This document shows positions 7,102 through 12,171 of a stretch of DNA of 12,171 bases, one piece after another. Below the pieces are notes generated by a model, which saw only the letters and a program-made list of their open reading frames with translations, ran no database searches and was not told where the DNA came from. Every line of letters begins with the position of its first letter. Position 1 is the stretch's first letter. The DNA is from Dehalococcoidia bacterium. Lineage in GTDB: Bacteria > Chloroflexota > Dehalococcoidia > Tepidiformales > Tepidiformaceae. Position numbers and translations under genes: made by a program. The stretch is taken from contig SLAK01000158.1 in NCBI GenBank assembly GCA_007126855.1, positions 1 through 12,171 of the forward strand, written 5' to 3'.

Positions 7102-8127
7102 TCAGCGGGTCATGTCCGTAAGGACCCCGCGGCCGACATAGCGGCCTGCTTCGAGCTCGTCGAACACCTCGCCCACTTCCGAGAGTGCCGCCGTGCGGCC
7201 CACGTGGGTTTTGACCTGGCCGGCCGCGGCAAGGTCGACGACTTCGCGCATGTCCTGCACGGTACCCACGGCCGAGTAAATCAGCCTCGGGTCCTTCAGG
7301 AAGAACTCCCAGGGATTCAGTTCCAGGTTGCCTTCGCTTGACGCGGGGATACCGACGCCAACCCAGAGGCCGCCGCGCCGAAGCATGTCCAGGCCGAGCT
7401 TGAAGCCGGCGAGCTTCGCGGAGAAGACCAGGCTCGCGTCCACGCCACCGAACTCCTGGACGGCTTCCGCTGCTTCGTCTGCACTCAGGACCTGGTGGGC
7501 GCCCAGGGACTGGATGAACTTGAGCCGATCCTCGCCGATGTCGACGCCAACGACCTTGTAGCCAAATGCGCTGGCGATTTGTACGGCGTAGTGGCCGAGG
7601 CCGCCGGCGGCTCCAATGATGGCGATGGGGCGGCCAGGGAGAATCTGGTGCTTCAGCAGCTTCTTGACAGCGCCGTAGGCGGTGAGGCCCCCGCATGCGA
7701 GCGGCACCTCTTCGTCGCTGATGCTGTCGGGGAGCTTCACCAGGGACTTCGCCCAGACCGTGAACTCCTGCGAGAAGGTGCCCATGATCCCCCGGGTCTG
7801 CGCGCAGTGGCGTGGCTCACCGCGCAGGCAATACTCGCAGGCGCCGCACCAGTAGCCGCCGCCCGTTCCCCCCAGGCCCAGGATCACGCGGTCTCCGACC
7901 GAAACATAGCGGTCGGCGCCCGGACCGAGGGCCTCAACGATGCCGATCCCCTCATGGCCAAGCGGCATGTTCGTGGGGATTCCCGCCCAGTCACCGCGGA
8001 CGATATGCAGGTCGGAGTGACACACGCCAGCAGAGGTCATGCGGATGAGCGCGGCCTCTGGACCGGGTTCCGGTGTTGGGAGCTCCTGGATTTGCAGTTC
8101 ACCATCGACGAGTCTTGCAGCTTTCAT
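7102..8127 (-). CDS. zinc-dependent alcohol dehydrogenase, NAD-type
   Basis: This is a 341-residue medium-chain alcohol dehydrogenase that should interconvert alcohols and aldehydes with NAD. Catalytic zinc ligands are Cys36 (in GVCHSDLH), His58-Glu59 (GHEGIG) and Cys145 (LACGGLTA). Structural zinc ligands are Cys94, Cys97, Cys100 and Cys108 (WCGACEYC and RHC). The Rossmann loop is IGAAGGLGHYA (171-181), and Asp196 at the end of the second strand (VVGVDIG) favours NAD over NADP. A glycine-rich insert, GLGGTGGG (84-91), precedes the structural zinc lobe. ATG 8127 begins the family N-terminus MKAARLV; only a weak GGTGA lies upstream, and the open frame back to 8310 has no family content. TGA is at 7102-7104. 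It is divergent from the thiamine-diphosphate enzyme over 185 bases, so the two may be co-regulated. Confidence 0.95.
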   Translation of the reverse strand: MKAARLVDGELQIQELPTPEPGPEAALIRMTSAGVCHSDLHIVRGDWAGIPTNMPLGHEGIGIVEALGPGADRYVSVGDRVILGLGGTGGGYWCGACEYCLRGEPRHCAQTRGIMGTFSQEFTVWAKSLVKLPDSISDEEVPLACGGLTAYGAVKKLLKHQILPGRPIAIIGAAGGLGHYAVQIASAFGYKVVGVDIGEDRLKFIQSLGAHQVLSADEAAEAVQEFGGVDASLVFSAKLAGFKLGLDMLRRGGLWVGVGIPASSEGNLELNPWEFFLKDPRLIYSAVGTVQDMREVVDLAAAGQVKTHVGRTAALSEVGEVFDELEAGRYVGRGVLTDMTR

Positions 8128-8272
8128 GACGCTTTGTTCACCACGCTCTGGATTTCTGCGCATTCTGCACGGAGCGGCCGCGCCCGTCCATCGCAACGGG
8201 AAACCCCGCGACGATATGGGGCAGCGAGCGCTTCGTGGGCTCGTTCCATCTGCAGAGCCACGCCGAGGCTGG

Positions 8273-8278
8273 TATAAG
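8273..8278 (+). promoter_or_regulatory. possible -10 element for the thiamine-diphosphate enzyme gene
   Basis: TATAAG matches five of six -10 positions and lies 35 bases before the ATG at 8313 in the 185-base divergent gap. A matching -35 at the proper distance is poor (TCTGCA, three of six), so the call is tentative. Confidence 0.3.
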
Positions 8279-8312
8279 TGGGGCGCATCAACCCTCGCCG
8301 CCGGAGCCAATA

Positions 8313-9950
8313 ATGAATGTGAACGAAGCCATCGTCGAAGTCCTCAAGCGCGAAGGCGTGGACTTCATCGTCGGCTACCCCGTGAATCCCATCATCGAAG
8401 AGGCCGCCCGCCGCGACATCCGCACCGTGATCGTGCGGCAGGAACGCACGGGACTGCACATGGCCGATGCCTTCGCACGGCTGAACTCCGGCGAGCGTTT
8501 CGGTGTCTTCGCCATGCAGCATGGGCCGGGCGCCGAGAACGCCTTCGGCGGTGTCGCGCAGGCCTATAGCGAATCGGTCCCCATCCTGGTGATGCCGGCC
8601 GGGTACCCGCGCCGTATCGCCGAAGTCGACCCCAACTTCTCCAGCGCGCTCAATTTCAAGCACGTCGCGAAGATTAGCGAACGCGTGCTTACCGCCAATT
8701 CAATTGGCGACGTCATGCGCCGGGCCATCGCCGCCCTTCGCAATGGGCGCCCCCGGCCCGTGGTCATCGAAGTTCCAGTCGATGTCTTCCGTGAAGAGCT
8801 TTCCGGCGAGCTGCACTACGAGCCGCCGCCCGCCACGAAATACGGCCCCGCTGCGGACGACGTGGAGCGCGCTGCCCGCGCCCTGGCCGAGGCGGAGCGC
8901 CCCGTCATCTACGCGGGTCAGGGCGTGCACTACGCGAAGGCCTGGCCCGAACTGCGGGAACTCGCGGAGCTGCTCAACGCCCCCGTCACCACCAGCCTCG
9001 AAGGAAAGAGCGCGTTCCCGGAAGACCACCCGCTCTCTCTGGGCTCCGGCGGCCGTTCGCTGCCCGAACCGGTCCACCGCTTCCTGCAGGAATCCGATGT
9101 CATCTTCGGCATCGGTTGCAGCTTTGGCGCCACCGGCTTCGGCATCCAGTTCCCCGCCGGGAAGACCTACATCCACGCCACGCTGGACCCCGCGGACATC
9201 GGCAAAGACATCTACCCGACCCACGCCCTCGTTGGCGACGCGACACTCACGCTCCGTGCCATCATCGACACGCTGAAGCCGAACCCGGGCAAACATGCCG
9301 CCTCTCGCAAGCAGGACATCCCCGCGCGAATTGCGGAGATTCGGGATTCGTGGATGGACCGGTGGCGCCCGAAGCTCGAATCGAACGAGACGCCGCTGTC
9401 GCCCTATCGCGTCATCAACGAGCTGATTGCGGCGGTCGACCCGGCGAACCACATCATCACCCACGATGCCGGCAGCCCGCGGGACCAGATCACGCCCTTC
9501 TGGCCGAGTATCGAGCCACTCAGCTACATCGGCTGGGGCAAGACCACACAGCTTGGCTACGGCCTCGGTCTCGCCATGGGCGCAAAGCTCGCCCACCCGG
9601 AAAAGCTCTGCATCAACGTGTGGGGCGACGCTGCCATTGGATTCACGGGAATGGACTTCGAGACTGCGGTCCGCGAACGCCTGCCGATCCTGTCCATTCT
9701 CCTCAACAACTTTTCGATGGCCATCGAGTTGCCCATCATGCAGGCTGCCACCGAGAAGTACCGCAGCACCGATATCTCCGGCAACTACGCTGACATGGCC
9801 AAGGCCTTCGGCGGCTATGGCGAGCGCATCACCGAGCCGTCCGAGATTGCAGGCGCAATCCGCCGCGGCATCCAGCAAACGGAAAACGGCGTGCCCGCCC
9901 TGCTCGAGTTCATCACCGCGAAGGAAATCGAGTACTCGGTCTTCCGGTAG
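8313..9950 (+). CDS. thiamine-diphosphate-dependent enzyme (acetolactate synthase / oxalyl-CoA decarboxylase superfamily)
   Basis: This is a 545-residue three-domain thiamine-diphosphate enzyme. The N-terminal pyrimidine-binding domain carries the conserved activating Glu44 in VRQERTGLHMADAFAR (41-56), then QHGPGAENAFGG (69-80). The central domain spans roughly 180-320. The C-terminal domain has the diphosphate/metal motif GDAAIGFTGMDFET starting at Gly438, ending in LLNN (463-466), 27 residues on; GDA replaces the common GDG. That motif looks closer to the GDSAFGFSGM form of oxalyl-CoA decarboxylase and 2-hydroxyacyl-CoA lyase than to acetolactate synthase, but unclassified actinobacterial relatives share it. 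The start is ATG 8313, with GGAG 6 bases upstream; TAG is at 9948-9950. No ilvN-like regulatory subunit or ilvC follows, which argues against branched-chain amino acid synthesis. The substrate is unknown; carboligation or decarboxylation feeding the divergent alcohol dehydrogenase is possible. Confidence 0.88.
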   Translation: MNVNEAIVEVLKREGVDFIVGYPVNPIIEEAARRDIRTVIVRQERTGLHMADAFARLNSGERFGVFAMQHGPGAENAFGGVAQAYSESVPILVMPAGYPRRIAEVDPNFSSALNFKHVAKISERVLTANSIGDVMRRAIAALRNGRPRPVVIEVPVDVFREELSGELHYEPPPATKYGPAADDVERAARALAEAERPVIYAGQGVHYAKAWPELRELAELLNAPVTTSLEGKSAFPEDHPLSLGSGGRSLPEPVHRFLQESDVIFGIGCSFGATGFGIQFPAGKTYIHATLDPADIGKDIYPTHALVGDATLTLRAIIDTLKPNPGKHAASRKQDIPARIAEIRDSWMDRWRPKLESNETPLSPYRVINELIAAVDPANHIITHDAGSPRDQITPFWPSIEPLSYIGWGKTTQLGYGLGLAMGAKLAHPEKLCINVWGDAAIGFTGMDFETAVRERLPILSILLNNFSMAIELPIMQAATEKYRSTDISGNYADMAKAFGGYGERITEPSEIAGAIRRGIQQTENGVPALLEFITAKEIEYSVFR

Positions 9951-9991
9951 GGACCGCTGACTTGCGGCCAGGGGTGTCGATGCCGGAAGAG

Positions 9992-10016
9992 CCTGCCTGG
10001 AGCAGCAGCCAGCAGG
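9992..10016 (+). terminator. possible hairpin after the thiamine-diphosphate enzyme gene
   Basis: CCTGCCTGG (9992-10000) pairs with CCAGCAGG (10009-10016) if one C is bulged, with an 8-base loop. It lies 41 bases after the stop. There is no T-run, so it is a weak terminator candidate. Confidence 0.25.
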
Positions 10017-10082
10017 TGCCCTTCGAGCGGTCCGGCACCGCCTCGACCTGCTCGCGCCGATGGAGTTCGAAAATCCAAGATC

Positions 10083-10127
10083 TGGCACGGCTGGAGGGAT
10101 TCGAACCCCCGACCCTCTGTTCCGAAG
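10083..10127 (-). pseudogene. 3' half of a tRNA (Arg-TCG-like) ending in CCA; candidate attachment site
   Basis: On the minus strand this reads as a tRNA from the anticodon loop to its end. It has loop CTTCGGA (10127-10121; implied anticodon TCG), stem strand ACAGA, a 5-base variable region GGGTC, T-arm GGGGG-TTCGAAT-CCCTC with one G-T pair, acceptor strand CAGCCGT, discriminator G and encoded CCA (10085-10083). Upstream of the anticodon loop the match stops: only three of five anticodon-stem pairs form, and there is no D-arm or ACGGCTG acceptor partner. It is therefore not a working tRNA. A tRNA 3' end cut at the anticodon loop is the usual product of integration by a tyrosine recombinase, but no integrase or intact copy is in the window. 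The amino-acid identity is tentative. Confidence 0.7.
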
Positions 10128-10503
10128 TAAGACTAAGTATCATTTCGCCAGGCGTTTCTTAACGTTTGAGCTCGAAGAGTACCGGTTTCCGATGTTGTTT
10201 ATGTCTTCTGGTGCCGTTTCGTACCGCAACCGCGGCTGGTGTTGCGGTACGGCTGCGGTACTGGAAAGCACGTTAGATGGGCTTGCGTTCGGCCGCTGTC
10301 CCTCTGCCAGAGGCTTACCGTAGTCCGCGGCAAGACATTCGGCGGCGGTTTCCCCATGGCAGGCGCCTTGAGGTGGTGACAGTTGCAGACCGTGCTCCGA
10401 GCAAACTGAAGAAACGTTCTGGCCAAGCCCCTGATGATGAAGGAACCCGCAGCGCCAGATAACGGGCCGGCCGGTCAGCAGCTGCTGCCTGGAGATCAGC
10501 ACG
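10128..10503. other. gene-poor, AT-richer segment next to the tRNA fragment
   Basis: No recognisable gene lies in these 376 bases. Open frames exist on both strands (for example 10140-10502, minus, 120 codons) but lack family motifs and convincing ribosome sites. The first 90 bases (10131-10220) count 41 G+C, about 46%, well below the surrounding genes. Nested repeats lie at 10220-10261. It may be the edge of an inserted element or a decayed remnant. Confidence 0.5.
10220..10261. repeat. 11-bp inverted repeat plus a third direct copy of TGCGGTAC
   Basis: CGTACCGCAAC (10220-10230) and GTTGCGGTACG (10241-10251) are perfect inverted repeats around a 10-base centre. A further TGCGGTAC at 10254-10261 directly repeats the one at 10243-10250 with an 11-base period. 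About 95 bases separate the cluster from the tRNA fragment. The layout suggests protein-binding sites, for example recombinase arm sites or an operator. No T-run follows, so a terminator is unlikely. Confidence 0.6.
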
Positions 10504-11595
10504 CTAACGACCCCGCAGCCGGGGGGTTTCCGAAGCGTCGGCTATCGCCAGGCAGACTTCAACCTGGTCGTTGCAGCGCTTCCAGCCTTCCATACGGGCA
10601 GGGTCGGCGACTCCTTCGCCGGCCTGAGCTGCCTTAAGATTGCGCGCATAGCCCCGCTCGCCAAAGATGGCCAGCTTCACCCGGCCAAGGATCTCGAAGT
10701 AATCGGCCATGGAGACGTCACGGCCGGTACGACGCGCGTATTCGTCGAGCATTTCCCGCCGGGACAGGAAGCCTTCGGCGGCGCTCACCCAGGCGAGGTC
10801 CATGGAGCGCTTACGGACTTCGTCGTCGCCGGCTTCGCCCCAGTAGGCCCTGATGTAGCCGACATCGGCGATCGGATCGCCCAGCGTCGCCATTTCCCAG
10901 TCCAGTATGGCGAGCATCCTGCCGGGGTCGTCGGCGTCGAGGATGGTGTTGCCGAGCCGGTAGTCGCCGTGGACGATCGTGAACTCGCCCGTCTCCGGCA
11001 GCGCGTTTGCAAGGCGCCGGAGCACCTCGTCCATCGGCGGGTGGTCGCGCGTTTTCCACTGCTCCCACTGGCCGGTCCAGAGCTTCACCTGTCGTTCGAC
11101 GTAGCCAGCGGGGCGTCCGAACGAACCGAGGCCGACGGCTTCGTAGTCGACGGCGTGGAGCTTTACCAGCGAGTCGATAAGCGCGAGGCTGATGGCGCGG
11201 CGCTCTTCAGGAGTCTCTGCATAGCCATCCGGGATGCCCTGGAAGGGCGGCGTATCAGCAAGGATCATCCCGCGGACCCGTCCCATGACATAGAACGGGG
11301 CTCCCAGGATGGAAGTGTCATCCGTGTAGCCGTAGGTCCGCGGAACCGGGACATCGGTGCCCTGGAGGCCTGACATAGCACGGTATTCACGCGAAACGTC
11401 ATGTGCGGCCTTGATGCCGTGGGCGATGGGCGGATGCCGGAGTACGAGCTCAAGGTGTTCGGTGTCCAGCATATAGGTCGGGTTCGACGTACCCCCGCCC
11501 AGCGGCTCCATCGCGATGATGCGCCCGGCATCAGGCGCAATCCCATCGATGTAGGCCTGGAGCGCGGCCATGTCGATGTCTGGTGCAATGGTCAT
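10504..11595 (-). CDS. APH-fold phosphotransferase, ACAD10/11 kinase-domain type
   Basis: This is a 363-residue kinase-like protein of the aminoglycoside phosphotransferase (APH) fold. It has a glycine-rich loop LGGGTSNPTY (32-41), the nucleotide-lobe strand LELVLRHPP (48-56), the catalytic loop IVHGDYRLGN with Asp211 and Asn216 (207-216), and the metal-binding LDWEMATLGDP with Asp232 (231-241). The LGNTILD, LDWEMATLGDP and ADVGY spacing is that of the N-terminal kinase domain of ACAD10/11 and of bacterial LvaA-like proteins, not of drug-resistance APHs. A small-molecule hydroxyacyl-CoA substrate is therefore likelier than an antibiotic. The start is ATG 11595, with AGGAGGA 5 bases upstream; TAG is at 10504-10506. 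A crotonase gene ends 90 bases upstream in the same direction, so the two probably share a transcript. Confidence 0.88.
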   Translation of the reverse strand: MTIAPDIDMAALQAYIDGIAPDAGRIIAMEPLGGGTSNPTYMLDTEHLELVLRHPPIAHGIKAAHDVSREYRAMSGLQGTDVPVPRTYGYTDDTSILGAPFYVMGRVRGMILADTPPFQGIPDGYAETPEERRAISLALIDSLVKLHAVDYEAVGLGSFGRPAGYVERQVKLWTGQWEQWKTRDHPPMDEVLRRLANALPETGEFTIVHGDYRLGNTILDADDPGRMLAILDWEMATLGDPIADVGYIRAYWGEAGDDEVRKRSMDLAWVSAAEGFLSRREMLDEYARRTGRDVSMADYFEILGRVKLAIFGERGYARNLKAAQAGEGVADPARMEGWKRCNDQVEVCLAIADASETPRLRGR

Positions 11596-11600
11596 GTACT

Positions 11601-11607
11601 TCCTCCT
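11601..11607 (-). promoter_or_regulatory. strong ribosome binding site of the APH-like gene
   Basis: On the minus strand AGGAGGA precedes ATG 11595 with 5 bases between. It decides this start over the in-frame upstream ATG at 11625, which has no such site. Confidence 0.7.
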
Positions 11608-11685
11608 CACGAGCCAGCAATTCACGCCAGGCAGCCGGTGAGCGGGTGCTGTTATGCGTGATGTGCGGGCTTGCCTGCGAGCGCC

Positions 11686-12171
11686 TTAGCGGCCGGTGAA
11701 ACGCGGCTCGCGCTTTTCCAGGAAGGCGTTGACGCCCTCTTTGTGGTCCTCTGTCTGGAACATCCGGTTCAGCGTTTCGCGGTTGTCCTGGACGTGGTCG
11801 TCGGCATTGCGGCCGAAGCTGCGGTAGAGCAGCCGCTTGGTCTCGCGGATGGCCAGCGGCGCACCGGCGGACATCTCGGCGGCAACCTCGATCGCGCGCT
11901 GGCGGAGCTGTTCCGGCTCCACCACCTCGGCCAGGAACCCGAGCTCCCGCAGCTCGTCCGCCTGCACCATGCGGCCGGAAAGGGTCCAGCGCAGCGTGGT
12001 CTGCAGCCCCACGATGTGCGGCAGGAGGTAGGTGGCTGCGCCGGTATCCGGCACGAGCCCGCGCAGGGGGAAGGCCCAGGAGCAGCGCGCCGCAGTGCTG
12101 CCGATGCGCACATCGCACTGGGTCGCCAGCTCCACGCCCAGGCCCACGGCGGCGCCGTTGAGGGCGGCAAC
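11686..12171 (-). CDS. enoyl-CoA hydratase/isomerase (crotonase) family protein, 5' partial
   Basis: The C-terminal 161 residues of a crotonase-fold acyl-CoA enzyme are visible; the N-terminal part with the first oxyanion-hole strand lies beyond base 12171. The visible part begins VAALNGAAVGLGVELATQCD, the conserved core after the first third of the family, then RGLVPDTGAATYLLPHIVG, SGRMVQADELRELGFLAEVV and the C-terminal NAFLEKREPRFTGR. The Glu matching Glu144 of rat mitochondrial enoyl-CoA hydratase is kept (GVEL), but the place of Glu164 reads Phe (SWAFPLRG), so simple hydration is doubtful and isomerase or another crotonase chemistry is possible. TAA is at 11686-11688. It lies upstream of the APH-like kinase gene in the same direction, 90 bases apart, consistent with a small acyl-CoA operon. 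Confidence 0.9.
   Translation of the reverse strand, partial: VAALNGAAVGLGVELATQCDVRIGSTAARCSWAFPLRGLVPDTGAATYLLPHIVGLQTTLRWTLSGRMVQADELRELGFLAEVVEPEQLRQRAIEVAAEMSAGAPLAIRETKRLLYRSFGRNADDHVQDNRETLNRMFQTEDHKEGVNAFLEKREPRFTGR

Noticed and set aside
8313..9950. ilvB acetolactate synthase
   Set aside because: No ilvN or ilvC is adjacent and the diphosphate motif is GDAAIGFTGM rather than the usual GDG form, so the specific gene name is not supported.
8700..10088. 462-codon open frame on the minus strand
   Set aside because: It lies opposite the thiamine-diphosphate enzyme gene, which has full family motifs. The frame is open because GC-rich third positions remove stops; no motifs or ribosome site were seen.
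10060..10323. 87-codon open frame beginning in the tRNA-like segment
   Set aside because: Its opening (GGIRTPDPLFR) is the well-known false protein read from tRNA 3' ends on the opposite strand, and the rest has no recognisable content.
10504..11595. Aminoglycoside resistance gene
   Set aside because: The fold is APH-like, but the motif context matches the ACAD10/11 and LvaA type with acyl-CoA enzyme neighbours, not known drug kinases.
1..12171. CRISPR array, insertion sequence or prophage genes
   Set aside because: No regularly spaced repeats, transposase or phage structural motifs were seen on either strand.

Overview
The window reads as a high-GC bacterial chromosome segment. Most coding stretches look about 60-67% G+C by eye, genes are short-spaced on both strands, and nearly every reading frame stays open on the opposite strand. 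The mix is typical of soil or aquatic Chloroflexota, Actinomycetota or similar aerobic lineages: acyl-CoA dehydrogenase, MaoC-type hydratase, crotonase, APH-type kinase, zinc alcohol dehydrogenase, Rieske/FAD reductase and a thermomicrobia-like GH13 glucosidase. The phylum cannot be fixed from the sequence alone, and no phage, CRISPR or IS genes are seen.

Layout. (1) 1-828, +: an NADP-type quinone oxidoreductase-like enzyme whose N-terminus lies outside the window. (2) 895-2514, -: a GH13 alpha-glucosidase, divergent from (3) 2735-3031, +: a small DUF1330 protein; a near-perfect palindrome lies between them. (4) 3327-4889, -: a fusion of a Rieske ferredoxin domain to an FAD/NAD(P)H reductase, followed upstream by (5) 5029-5526, -: a single-hotdog MaoC/FAS1-like hydratase subunit. 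(6) 5766-7043, +: an acyl-CoA dehydrogenase of the ACAD10/11 type, driven by a recognisable sigma70-like promoter in the gap it shares with the hydratase gene. (7) 7102-8127, -: a zinc alcohol dehydrogenase, convergent with (6) over a strong hairpin. (8) 8313-9950, +: a thiamine-diphosphate enzyme, divergent from (7). (9) 10083-10127, -: the 3' half of a tRNA ending in CCA, joined at its anticodon loop to AT-richer, gene-poor DNA with nested repeats (10128-10503); this looks like an integration scar. (10) 10504-11595 and 11686-12171, -: an APH-fold kinase resembling the N-terminal half of ACAD10/11, preceded by a crotonase cut by the window edge.

How the genes may work together. From about 5 kb onward the content is that of acyl-CoA or hydroxyacyl-CoA breakdown. 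The most interesting pairing is the ACAD10/11-like dehydrogenase with the separate APH-like kinase. In animals these are fused, and in the Pseudomonas levulinate pathway (LvaA/LvaC) they cooperate: the kinase phosphorylates a 4-hydroxyacyl-CoA and the dehydrogenase-fold partner helps convert it to an enoyl-CoA. Hydratase and crotonase genes that could take the product are nearby. The divergent thiamine-diphosphate enzyme and alcohol dehydrogenase could form a second module that cleaves a 2-oxo or 2-hydroxy acid derivative to an aldehyde and interconverts it with an alcohol. These links are inferred from family and neighbourhood; the substrates are unknown.
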